Positions 12,896 through 24,909 of a DNA stretch of 64,000 bases are shown here, one piece after another (the stretch's first letter is position 1; every line of letters starts with the position of its first letter). Origin of the DNA: Echinococcus granulosus (taxonomy: Eukaryota > Platyhelminthes > Cestoda > Cyclophyllidea > Taeniidae); contig NW_020170392.1 in the NCBI RefSeq assembly GCF_000524195.1, positions 70,068 to 134,067 on the forward strand, written 5' to 3'. A program made the translations under genes and the position numbers. The notes under the pieces are model-generated. The model was not told the origin of the DNA. It saw nothing but the letters and a program-made list of their open reading frames with translations, and searched no databases.

Positions 12896-15800
12896 ATGTT
12901 TAATTATTACTGGCTAAGATTGATGGGACGCTCACATTTCTTGTGTGTGCTTGTGATATTTTTTATTTTAGTATGGATATTTTCTGCAAAATGCGCAGTC
13001 TTTTCCGAAAATTACACCGGAGAAGTGTATCTTCATCATCCTCAGAATTATACTTACAATTTGGCTGGGAACAAATCGGTTTGTCCAGTTTTTCGGAAAA
13101 TAATAGGGTTTAGTCGGTGGCAGTCCGAGTTAATATAAGCGCAGCTAACGTAAATGAAACTTATCCTTTGCTTGCAATTTTCAAGCAGCAAGCTAATGTT
13201 CTGTCTTTTTCGCTTCCTTTGATGATCAACAATAGGTTTGTCATTTTTTTGTGAATTATTAACAGGTTTTCATATAATGCGGTCAGCCGGACGCTTTGTC
13301 CATCGTTTATCGCATTGGATACACCTGATAACAACACCGAGCAAATAATAGTTGAGCTTTCGAGCTCTATGCCTGATAAGTCCCATGCGCCAATTTATCG
13401 TCTTCAGCTGGATGTACTCAACAACTTTGTTCTTCAGTAAGAATTGACCGTAATACTAAAGTTCTCGCTTAGACTGGGTCACACAGAGCAATTGCTCATT
13501 ACTCCATCAGAGCCGCAATACTTTCTTTTTTCTTTATCGAAGGACATTGACTCAGTGATTGTCCATATTCATTCGACTGACAAACTCTGTATGACTGTGT
13601 CTGTTCAGGCTGCAAAAGTATGATCCTTTGTTACCTAGTGTTATCGCGTGTGCTAGTGTCCTGTGGCTGATATTTTAGACACTGTTAAATATTCCGGTGT
13701 TTATCAAACGGTCACAACCCTTGGAGCCATAACTGTCAGCGTAAGTTCCCGTTTAAACTGTTTTAACGCGTGCGTATAGAAAGTGGAGCAAAACATAACG
13801 GAATTTTTGGTTGTGCTGGTTTTGAAACCTGAAGATGCTGATTGCGGTGGTGCTGCTACAGGTTGGTGCATTTTTATATAGTACCCGTAAATGCATTCTT
13901 CGCACAGCTTCTTGTAAGTCGACTAACGAAAATTTGGCACACTTGTATCCTTTTTCAAATTTAGTTATCAAACCTGGACACAACTCTATCCCTCGAGTGA
14001 AGAATGTTACAATAACAGTCACTCCTACCCTGGCAGGTATGGCTGCATTGCATTAAATAACAATGATTTTGTGTATTTTGCATGTGTAGGTTTCATGCTC
14101 GCAAGTCTATGAAAACGTTTTATCATCTTTTCAGGTTATCATTACCACCTTCCAATCTACGGAGCAATAGGGATTTACGTCATATTTTATGCTGCTACTG
14201 CGATTATTATACTTGTTTACCCTTCCTAGTAAGTGCGAATCTGCTTCATAATGCTCTCACTTGTCAAATTTGCTAGCATTGTACTACTTTTTACTTATAG
14301 TGACAAGCAGGTCCAGTACTATTTCAGTAAGTCTAACAGTACAACCCTTTTCATCACCTTGATACCTGAAATAGCCTATAATTATGGTCTTACTACTATC
14401 CATTTTAATAATGCAGAAGACTTGTCATTCTCTTAGACTCGTTTGCGGGTTCGGGCATCCACTTCAACCGTCGAAATCTGGCAAACGCCTCTCCCCCACC
14501 GCAGGCAAACTACGACAGCCAGATTATGTCAGTAACCTACGCTCATTCGCCCGTTGAAGGTGCCACAACTCGTGCACGTCACGTGGTCGGTCCCAGCACC
14601 TCCTTGGCCTCCATGTCTCAGGTCTCCATCTCTACTTTGACGCCTACTGCCTCTACGTCTCATCAAAGACCCCCGCCTCCACCACTGCTACCGCCACCAT
14701 CTCATAGTCTCTTTAGTTCCTCCTCGTCCTCCGACCTCAACGACGTCGACGCTGGCTCTACTCATCTCCAGTCCGCAGTGCGACGCAAGTGCAAAAAATT
14801 ACGACGGCCACCGTACATTGCGCTATCCCCGCTGCAGCGCACAAAACAGCACCACCGACGCAGCATGAGCTACGGAAGCACACGAGACATGGCACTGAGG
14901 GAGGTGCCAGGTCGGGTGGAGCGGTGCTCCACTTGCTCAAGGCTTAGTCTTGGACTGGAAGGAGGTGCTGGCAGTACTTTTGATGGTGGCAGTGTTCGCG
15001 CCAGTGACAGCCGTGGAGCTCTCAATGGCAGTAGAGGGCTGCCGACGGTGAGACAGGTGGGGGAGGGTCTGTTGGCTTTGCCCCACCTTCAGATTAATAT
15101 CGACCCTCTCGCCGATGCGCAGAAGGACAGGAAAATCTACTTGCATAGTGTAAGCACCTGGGCATCCGTAGGAAAGGCCATACTGCATTACTTAATTAAT
15201 TGTCTCGATACAGACAATTTGTACTCGTTTTTTTTATTTTCACGTTTTTCAGCGAACTCTCTTTGTGTCAGACCTAGCTCGTAAACGCTATTCAACTTTG
15301 GATCGAAAGTATCTTCTTTACTTTTGGTGAGTTCTGCCCCACTTTCTGGGGGCGAAGTGGTAGAACCTTTGCCTTCTTATGACATAGCTATTTACTTCAG
15401 ATGGTAAGCAAACGCAATTACCTGCCTAGTATTTTAAGCAAATTGGGCTTATTCGGTTTTGTGATTATGGATCGTTTAGTTGAAAAGTAATTAGAAATCC
15501 GTGCATTGGTGAGTTATTTTTACGATCGCATTGTTGCAATTTCATCGCAAAGGATGCGCTGTCTCCCATCAATTAAAAGGGTTCTTTGGCTGCGAAATTT
15601 ACAAATGCATCCTTGTTAGTAATCCTACAAGTCTTTCGATCCACAAGTTCTGCTGTATATTGCGTTCTTGTTACTTCACGTGGCCACACCGCTCTTCAAT
15701 TGAGGCTGACAACGTTTTTTGCCTTAGGTACCTCATCATAATTTCAATTTTCTACGGCCTTCCTGTTGCCCAACTGGTCATGACCTACCAAAGAGTGAGC

Positions 15801-18800
15801 ACCACTTCCAATACCTACTTAATCAGGGTTTTTTGCTGTTTCATTGCCACGCACTTTATTGCTGATCATTTCTCCTTTACGTCATTCTTTGTGACGGCTC
15901 TTTTATATTCACCATTGAGGTCATCGTTAGTCGGATTAGTTTGACTTGGACTTTAACCGTTTGTTCTTTAGAGTGAAAATATTGTGAAGACTCATTGCAT
16001 GCACTTTACATGCCTACACTATATCTGTCTCTCTATTGCAAAGCTGTTTAATATGTCCTTTCTGATGTTGTTTAAATATTTTGAGTAAATAGCAGCATCA
16101 TACTGTTCCTTAATTTTCTAACGCTAGTAGTTGTCATAGGAGCAACCATTTTGAGTGGTTTTTTTTCTCACATCGCAATACGCTCATATGAAGAAATGTT
16201 CGGAAAAATTGTGCAGTACAAATTTCCATCACTGTACCCCTTGTGATTCCTGCATCACGTTTATCCCTCCGTATGACCACATTTCCGCCCTTTTTAACGC
16301 ATCGGGGCTCTTTATTAAACGCAGGACCTCCTATTCTTTTTCATTTCCGTACGTTGCAGGCTTTGCATGACACCGGCAATGAGGATATTTGCTATTACAA
16401 TTTTGAGTGTGCTCATCCTCTTGGCGTGTTCACGGCTTTCAACAACATTATCTCCAACATTGGCTACGTGATGCTTGGTCTGCTCTTTCTCGGGCTCACC
16501 GCTCGTCGGTAAGTCGAGTTTACGTATGTACTTGCAGTTCAGTTGGAAAGCACCCGCCTTGGAGTCATTCCGGAACCGTTTTGCAGTTCATTGTTTATTT
16601 TGGGTTGTCATCACTCCTCTCATAGCCGTTTCATTTGCAAGCAAACTATTGACGGTACCTTCGGTGAAACTGAAATACCTGTTGGCGCCGTAGTGGTAAT
16701 AGGCTTTGTTGACTAAATCGCTTTATGCAATATTGTTTTCAGTGGCGCACAGAATAGCACAGATATGCTTTCAGTTTCCTTAAATATATTTTATTTTTAT
16801 GCACAGCAATGGTTTTTATTTGCTCATGCGTTATCGACTTGTGCATTGGCGCCAAGATAAGCACAACCGTCTTCTTTAATGGCAGTCGAAATGAAAGCTC
16901 CTTTGGACCCCATTTTTTCCACTTCCCTTGTAGGGATCTCATGCACCGTCGCACCAAGAAATTCAGGGTTCGTTGTACTCGAGTGAGTTTCCCAATGGCG
17001 TCAATCTCCATCTTTTCCTCACTTTCTTTATTCCACCTGTCATTTTCACCGGATTTTCATCCTATTCAGGATCTCTGCGCAATTGCGGTAAAAAAGACAC
17101 GCATATATGGGTTTTCGGCTTCGTGCTGACTGCTTTCTTTGTCGCTGCTTATTGTTGCGTCCCGCCCGTGTTTTGCACTTTCATCAATTCCACCTTAGGA
17201 TGATTTCATTGCTCTGATTCTCATAAAATCTTTGTAGTCGATTTGGTTTTTATACGATGAATGGGATCCTTGCGCAGCTTATTCTTCGTATTGGTTCTGC
17301 TTGCATCAAACCGTTGTCTACGAGAATTTTACGCATCACTTGGTTTGCGATCTCCTGATGTCCGTAGTTATTTCAGTAATGCTCATTTTCGTTCTTGACG
17401 ATTGTCCTTATTATTGCTTCTGAAAATCACCTGTCGAATTTTAATTCGTCGTTGCAAGTTCGTTGGAAATTTAGTGTTTTATTCTCACCACCGCTACTTT
17501 TGTCGCACGCATGTTCAATGTGCCTCTGTCAGTCAGCTTGCCGCGTCTTCATAGTGTAGCCAATTTGATATACACAGACACCCTTTTCGAAATCGGTACT
17601 TCTAGCAGTTTTGCCGGTGGCTGTGCCCCCACCCAAGACGTAGCAATGGCACCAGCAATACTGCCACCGCAAACTGCATCGCTGGGGTTCCGGATGAGAG
17701 GCAGGGGGGCGCTTCCTCCCCAGTCCCCTCCGTCGCCTCCTTCACCGCTCCCATGATCACCGTCACTCGTTGCAGCAGCCGTCGTCTCTGCTCTCGTCTT
17801 CGTCTGACCTGTTGCCATGGCTCCACATCCGAAACGTCTGACAGTCATCCACCCAATGAAGACAGCATTGCAGCACTGAAAGACCATCAGAGCAATGATG
17901 AGGATGATACCGGGGGGGAGAGAGAAATGGTATTGCTGCTTGCTGTCGTCATCGTGATCATACATACTCTTCACACAATTCTTGTTCTGCATTGGTGCTG
18001 TTAAAACTTGAGTGTAGACAAAAGTTGGATTTTTTTAGGCCTACGGAATACCACAGCACTATGGTCTCTTCTATGCTATGGGGTTGGCTTTGACCATGGA
18101 GGGGCTGCTCAGTGCCTGCTACCATATATGCCCAAGTTTCTCCAACTTCCAATTTGGTGAGTTGATTAATTTAAATTAATATCTGTCACTACATCGAGTT
18201 ACGATTTCGTCATCTTATCGTACTGTCGTGACTCCTCCATACCACACTGGGTCAACAATGTCCGATTTGCATCAAACCAGAACCGTGAATTTTTCTTGGT
18301 GGAATAACTTGCACAGTGGTGATCACGAGTCCTCTGGAAAGTGTCTCTCAAATCATTACACTATAGTTACTAGTCTAGTCTGATGATCATTTGATTGTGC
18401 TACCACCAGGATTAATATCGTCAAAGTAATTGAGCATTCAATCTTCTACCTTTCGCATAAAGGCGTATGGAAGCACCCGTGGACACCCCGCAAAATAGAC
18501 GTACTTTTCGCTCCAGAGTTCATTCCCCTAGTATGACCTGGTGTGTGATGACTTGAGGTCACTTTGCATGATAAGGACTGGGGATTCCTTTATTATTGCT
18601 AGATTGACACTGGAGCAAAAAATTCCCCTAATGTCGATCCACTTCAGGTGCTATATTGCCATGCACGGAACAGGAGAGCTCAAGCTTTGTTGTAAAGGTA
18701 ACATACATAAGCCATTTTCTGTGGAATGAAGGGCTGATTGGTCTGGAAATTTTTATTCCTCAACTTTCCCGACGTATTTCTGAAGTGGGCTGAAGAAAGT

Positions 18801-21800
18801 ACCTGTGGCTTGAATACGTTCTTCATGTATCTTGTCCCTTTCGAATCAGCTTCTTAGGCTAATTACTGCTTACCCAAACTCCTTTCCATCAGAATCGGCT
18901 AACCGGTTTTGCAGAAAATTGGCCAAAGTGTAGTTTACATAGGTGTGGGGTCAGAATTTTAAAAAGTTTGCATGCAATTTTGTGATCTGTACCACAAAGT
19001 AGACCAGACCCTAAATTCACGCCCAATTCATTTGACCTGGGCTGCAATTTATTGTCATTTGAAGTACTCAAAGCACTGACCTACTATTTTTTGTTTACCT
19101 CCGTAGTTTTCGTGGAACACAAATTGAATTTATTACCTTCAAATGCATTTATTATTTAAACCGCTATGGCATTCGATGGTAGCGGATAGCAACTCCTAGT
19201 TTAAAACGTCTTGTCGATGTTTCTCCAGTTAGAACTATTGGATGTTGTGCGCTTGCTTGTTTTACCACTTTCTTTCTCGGACGAGAAATTGTACACTCAG
19301 TCGAGGCATATACACCTAATTTTTATGCAATCTTCTGCCCATCCTTCATTAGTTTGCCATAAGTAGTCCCGAGGGTGGGCTATTCTGTCCCTAGTGAGTG
19401 ATCAGCTTTTGACTGAGTTTTGACAACTTGTGCCTTCCAAATCGTGGTTCGAATGTCACGAGAAATCTATTTGTTGCCACATATAACAACAACAGTTCAC
19501 CTTCACACCACGATTGCAGGGGATGGCAAGCTTTGAGGGTAATTCCGTGAGGCAAAACCAAGTCAGATTTCCGAAGTCCCTTTTCAACCCGTCGATTTCC
19601 TTCGAACGGCTTACCATTTGTGGTGATAACTATCGCCAACTTTGCTGTCACTTCAGCTGCAGTAGTTTCAAATGAAACACGATTTACCTTTGCCCCAAAT
19701 TAAGTCTTCCATGTGGCTAAGGTCAAAGCCGCTTTTTGGAATGAAAACCCTCGATGCATAATTTCTCCGTCAATTTTTTAAACCAGATTGTTTATGTTGC
19801 AAAGCACGAATGATCCATGACTTTTCCATGGCCTTACAAATTTTTCCGATGGAGACACACTTAAGGCTTATCAAAAAGGTGTGAAAAGATAGTATTCAAT
19901 TCGAACTTGTAGTCATGATAGCCATGTTATTTCCTCTTCATTGTTTCGAATTTTAGATACTGCGTATATGTACATATTGGCTCTGATTCTGATGCTGAAG
20001 ATTTACCAAACAAGACACCCGGACATCAACGCCTCGGCCCACTCGGCCTACATGGTGATGGCTGTGGTCATTTTGGCTGGTGTCACCGGCGTGGTGCGTG
20101 AAATTTGGCCACTTTTCCCCTTTAACCTCTACTAGCTGATGTGTTTGATGCCTCTCCCCACGTGTGAGAGCGCCCTAATGGCACAAGCCATTTGGCAGGG
20201 TGTTAATGAGGCGCGCTAGAAACCCCTTCTTTTAGCCCATGGAAACGTAGCAGGAGCTATACTAAAATCTCATTTGGCCCAATTAACCCCGATTTGGATG
20301 AGCATTGCGTTGGGCTGTAAACGACATCATAACAAAGAAATGCAGATTCACGGGTATGCTAGCCGGGTTGCTTACATTCCCAAGAACGAAGTGACAATCA
20401 ATCAACTTGACAAGGTCTTGGTAGCGCTCCTCAACAGACGGAAAGTGTGGCATCCTCCTCTGTGTGAAAAACTGAACCTGACTTTGCACTAGTTTGTGCT
20501 CTTGATAAGGTTTTGGATGTAAACTTTACATTCCACGAATAATTTTCTCCTTGCCAAGCCAAAGGAAACATCATTGGTAAACTTGCAATTGCCCACCATG
20601 TTTTCTGCTTCATATTTGACCAATGCGATTGCAATACCCACCTGCTAATCAGACTTCTTATTCCTAGCTCTACGGCGGGGAGACCTTTTGGGTGCTCTTC
20701 ACAATCGTCTTCCTGACCATGAGCGTTTGGCTGACTGCCGAGATTTACTACATGGGACAGTGGAATTTTGGTAACCTGACATTCTCCTGTCATCTGCTTT
20801 CGTAGCTACCACTGCATCTTCTGTTTTTAAAGCCTCCCATCTTCAACTTATTTATGCACCGCTAGCATGTGTAGATAAGGTAAACTTCAAAGGCTCACAA
20901 AGCCGTTAAGGCGTTAGAAAGCGATGTGTACATTTGTGTTTCAGTCTGAGACTTTGCCCTAGTTCATCGGTTTCTTTTTGGGTTTGCCTAACACACAGAT
21001 ATATGTCTTCCGAGACGCCTCTACAATTTGATGCGTTCTGACGGAATTCACTGCCTTACGCCAATGTACATGGAACGTATGCTTCTCCTTCTGGTTGCCA
21101 ACTGCGTCAACATTGGAATGTAAGGCACTACCGCGTTTGTCTTTACTCATCTGCGAAAAGGCGTCTTCCACTAACATTGGAGGACGTTGGTGCGGAAATC
21201 GAGAGGGTTTTGGTGGGCCTCTTTTCTCCCACCTAAGTAGCTATATGATTTTCGCCTAGACTAGCTGTCTTGAGATTAAGGGGTGATACGTAGCTTGAGG
21301 TCAACTTGTTTAGGATTTACTAGTATTTCGCCTGTATTGTACCTTTATTTATGCGCGTTGCTGTTTTATTTCAACAATCGGAGTTGCCCAAATAAAAGAA
21401 ATGTGACATGCATTACCCCAGAACACCAATCTTTCAGAGCTGCGTTCGGCCTGTTCACTCGACCCCGAGACTTTTCCTCCTTCCTTCTCTCCATCTTCAT
21501 GATCAACCTACTGATGTACTACTTCTTCTACGTGATCATGAAGGTATGCAAACAACCGGTGCAGTGATGACGCAGTCATTCGCAACGCTTTTTGAGTTTG
21601 CAACTTTTAGCCTAGTCACAGGATTGCATCACCACTCAGTTTTTTTTACCGTGTGCATCGAGACACCCATCTAATGAGCATACTTTTTACCTTTTAGTGC
21701 CGCTTTCGGGAACGATTTCACTGCATTCCTGTGTTATACATCCTCCTTGCGTGTATTACATGGGGCTCTGCTATCTACTTTTTCATTCAACACTCGACCA

Positions 21801-22195
21801 CTTGGGAGGTAAGAAGGGTATCGTGAATAGCACCGCCCGCAAATTGTTCAATCGCTTAGCATATCATCTATCACGGTGAAGTGGGTTGGTGTAACTTGCC
21901 AAGAATTCGCCATGATAAACTCTCGCATTTGTTCATACACGCAGGTCACTCCAGCTCAGTCACGCGCTTTGAACCAGCCATGCATCTTCCTCGGCTTTTA
22001 CGATGTTCATGACGTCTGGCATTTCCTTTCCTCCACCTCTATGTTCTTCTCCTTCATGGTAAGTTGGCCCTAACCGAATTCAGTATGATTGAGCAATTGG
22101 CCTTCAATAATTCTCATCCGCCTTGTTTGCAGTCCATCATGACTCTTGACGATGATCTAATCAATACCCCCAGAAGCGAAATTCCAGTCTTTTGA
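12896..22195 (+). CDS. SID1/SIDT family transmembrane protein
   Basis: Family role: multipass membrane protein linked to dsRNA uptake (nematode SID-1) and lysosomal nucleic-acid or lipid handling (SIDT1/2). Exons: 12896-13116 (donor uncertain), 13266-13436, 13473-13617, 13657-13740, 13780-13861, 13965-14036, 14135-14228, 14301-14326, 14437-15149, 15253-15326, 15728-15794, 16360-16508, 16934-16982, 18039-18156, 19957-20093, 20668-20770, 20999-21119, 21438-21543, 21698-21808, 21945-22058, 22133-22195. All phases agree, giving about 939 residues. Seen: an N-terminal hydrophobic signal, an extracellular domain with [19 protein letters not shown], then family hallmarks [80 protein letters not shown] and the C-terminal TLDDDL. 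Odd: the 14437-15149 exon adds about 238 serine- and proline-rich residues after the first membrane segment. Confidence 0.93.
14437..15149 (+). other. large low-complexity exon of the SIDT gene
   Basis: One exon encodes most of the loop between membrane segments 1 and 2. It has a proline tract ([12 protein letters not shown]), many serines ([10 protein letters not shown]), a basic stretch ([11 protein letters not shown]) and a threonine/serine-rich start. It joins in phase to the preceding 26-base exon (14301-14326) and to the exon beginning [12 protein letters not shown]. Composition suggests a disordered, phosphorylatable cytosolic loop; that is inference. Confidence 0.8.
17600..18000. other. 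GC-rich open stretch inside a SIDT intron
   Basis: Between the exons at 16934-16982 and 18039-18156 lies a GC-rich block open on both strands (plus 17753-18004, minus 17992-17549). Joining the flanking exons directly gives a continuous family-like sequence (..[14 protein letters not shown]..), so this block is not required. It could be an optional exon or a chance ORF. The encoded low-complexity proteins have no recognisable domain. Confidence 0.3.
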
Positions 22196-22283
22196 TTTCT
22201 CTGATTATTACTGTTGCTAACATCGCAACCATTCCTCCCCTACTCCCTCCCGTTCCCAATTGCGTAGCCTCTGTGCATATCCT

Positions 22284-22289
22284 TTTATT
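22284..22289 (-). terminator. polyadenylation signal AATAAA for the RDD gene
   Basis: TTTATT on the plus strand reads AATAAA on the minus strand, about 110 bases past the stop of the RDD-domain gene. It lies in the short gap between the two convergent genes, so the 3' ends of the two transcripts may overlap. Confidence 0.5.
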
Positions 22290-22397
22290 TCTGTTTTTCA
22301 CACGAGTATGTACGAAAAGAGGGTTCTCTTCTTTGTCTCTCTTTCTGCACGATTAAGTACCTATCGCACATGGAAAAAGCGGGTGTACATATTTTCC

Positions 22398-23832
22398 TTA
22401 CTCTGACTGGGCCATTTCGGGGAACCGGACGACGATGGTTCCTGCCAGAAGATCGTAGCTGAAAACAGGATCCCCGGTGAGGGCTATTTGCAGTAGAGAG
22501 GACCATATCGATATGCCGGAGTTTTTCAAAACGGCCCTAACGATGGATCTATGTGAAGGTAAAATAGTTGGATGCTACGTGATTCCGCGCTTCTAAAATG
22601 ATGTTTCTACTGCCGTGCGATGTCAATCTCTCCCTTCCTTTGTGAATAAGGGAATCATACCTGCAGAGTCCAGGATTGCCAGCGGGTACTATGTCGACCG
22701 CATCCGGCAGATTAATGCGATGATTACATGAGAGTACCCGGAGACCCAGCAGGTACTTTCCCAAGGAACAGCCTCCAGGCTCGAAGTCGAATACTGACTT
22801 ACTCACAAAGTAGACCTAAGTTGATAGAAGTAGGCGTCGTACTGTTTAAGGTACCTCAAATATCAGGTAGAGCACGAGACTGATGGCGTCTGATAGCGCC
22901 GACGGATCGTTCCGGCTGGCAAACATAACTTCTTCATGGAACCGTTTCAAGTCGAAGACTCCATCACTTTGCAAAACGTCGAGGTAGATTTGTGTCATCG
23001 AGCAAAATGTCATCAAGATACGATAACCGGGTATAAAGTTTAGGATTTCCCGTGGGAGGGAATTGACGAATTTGCTATTTGCTGAATAAATAAAGGCAAG
23101 TGGTCTTACTGGAAATCACCAGGTTTTCCCAAGAGGAAAACAAAGTAAAATTTGAGGATGAAGACGATGAAAGTGTCGATCATCTCCGCCATAAAACGAG
23201 ATTTGAGAGATGGAAGTCGGAAGCGTGCATCTGTTAAATTGAAATGGGGTTTCAACTGTAAAAGCGTGGGAGCAGAGCAATGCGTCCTCTGAGCTACTTG
23301 GCACTTTGGTTTATGCACTCTAAATTTTAATAGAAAAGTGACTGCGTTTAAGGCTTCTCCCCCCCCCAACCACTGCACGCGGTTAAACAGACTGACCTGA
23401 TAAATACACAATTGAGACGAGAATACGGTCCTAATGATTGGTGGTTTTGATAACAGAACATTACGCCAAGCTGAAACTATGCTACCTAGGAAACAAGTCA
23501 AAAAAAACTGCTGCAACAGAGCATGCCGAGGAACGACTAAGTTAATGTAAGGTTTTCGACTACTTACAGTCAGAGTAGTAGGTCTCGTTTTGCCTGTCAT
23601 CATTTCTGTGGGACGAACTACGTAGAATACCAGCGGATCTCAACTGTCTGGAACCTGGATCCCCTAAATTTGTTAAATCACCGACGAGCAAATTATTCAT
23701 TCCCATTGATTCCCAGAAATGATAAAGAGTTCTGTTGAGCATATAATGGCACTTAGCTGAACGGGTCTTTTCGTTTTCCAGCCATTTTGCCAACTGTAAA
23801 TAAAATTCATCATGCGAACTACCACGCATCAA
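22398..23832 (-). CDS. FAM8A1: FAM8A1-like RDD-domain membrane protein
   Basis: FAM8A1 is an ER membrane component of the Hrd1 ER-associated degradation complex; that role is inferred from the family. Exons, in transcript order: 23832-23568, 23230-23110, 23074-22855, 22797-22661, 22458-22398. Phases agree and sum to 267 residues plus TAA. Seen: an N-terminal region with YLQLAKWLENEK; the RDD core opening at about residues 91-122 with RFMAEMIDTFIVFILKFYF; the GGCSLGKYLLGLRVLSC motif at about 210-226, where LGKYLLGLRV is the typical second RDD segment; and the ending YDLLAGTIVVRFPEM. It is shorter than vertebrate FAM8A1 (about 400 residues), mainly at the N terminus. The acceptor of exon 4 (GTAAG|TCAGTATTC) is not ideal. 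A second ATG directly follows the first. It is convergent with SIDT and divergent from lamin gene 1. Confidence 0.82.
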
Positions 23833-24909
23833 CGCACGACCGAAAGGCGTATCTATAAGTGCTATCCATCGACTACTATATCAACATACTTTATAGCCCA
23901 GATAAACAATACTGAACTCACGATCAATTTGGGAGGTTATTACAAATTTCCAATATTCATCAAAAGCTTAATGACTGTTGATCCGAATAAAATAATGCTC
24001 AAAAGGCTCCGTGCAGGGTTGCTTATCGAAATTTTTTTCGTTTCTGCTATACCTAAAGTGAATGTTTAACAGATAGAACACCTCTTAAAAAATCGTAAAC
24101 AAGAGGTCGGGTTTTCGGGTTTAAATGTGGTGTATTCAGGCTTTTTGGAAAAAAGTTTCTTTTAGCTCCTAATATTCAGGAAATCAAGAATCGTCAAAAT
24201 CTTATTGTGTGCTGCCTTACAATTCTTTACATAATCACTTATTTCGAATTGTCCCGCATCCAGCTTTTGTCCGACTATAATGAGTTTAGCCTGTGAAACA
24301 ATGCACAGTCATGGCAACCTACTTTTAAAAAAGGGCACACGTATCGTTCATAACATCTTTTCCCTACAGTTTTTAAGGTGTGCTTTCAGACACTATTTTA
24401 AATTACTAGCAATACACTGGCTAATGCACATTATTATTGATTTGTACTGCATCGACTTAAACAACTTTGATAGTTTGAATTGCGGGTCGGGTTTGTTGTA
24501 TGTGCAGTGGCGTGCTTTGTGTGATTTTTCAATGTTTGTTCTTTTTCTATCGAACCTATCATGTTTTTGTTACAAAATACTGTAAGAGTGATGTTTGCCT
24601 TCAAGTGCATGGTGGGGTTTGCATGATTTTTTGTACAATATCATACGAGTCTTTAATCTTTGTGTTCAACCGGTAGTACCTCAGTTGGTTTCTTGGATGC
24701 ACTTTCTGGACTCAGTATTTTTTGTCATTCATATGGGTTTGCTGTTTTTCGTCTACTCACCTCACCGACTCTGTAGCCATCACTGGAACACTTTCAAGAA
24801 CAGTTTTCCTTCTTAATTAGGTTTCTGTAGCATTCTTTTTCTGTGTTTTTATGCGCACGTAGCAGTATTTTAGTGTTATCGTTTGAAAAACCCTTGGTGC
24901 TGTAGGAGC

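Noticed and set aside
13862..13881. 20-base intron followed by a micro-exon (13882-13914) in SIDT
   Set aside because: A 20-base intron is implausible; joining 13861 directly to 13965 keeps the phase and gives a good family-like sequence.
17549..17992. 147-codon minus-strand ORF in a SIDT intron
   Set aside because: Low-complexity glycine-rich translation caused by GC-rich sequence, no domain and no linked splice sites.
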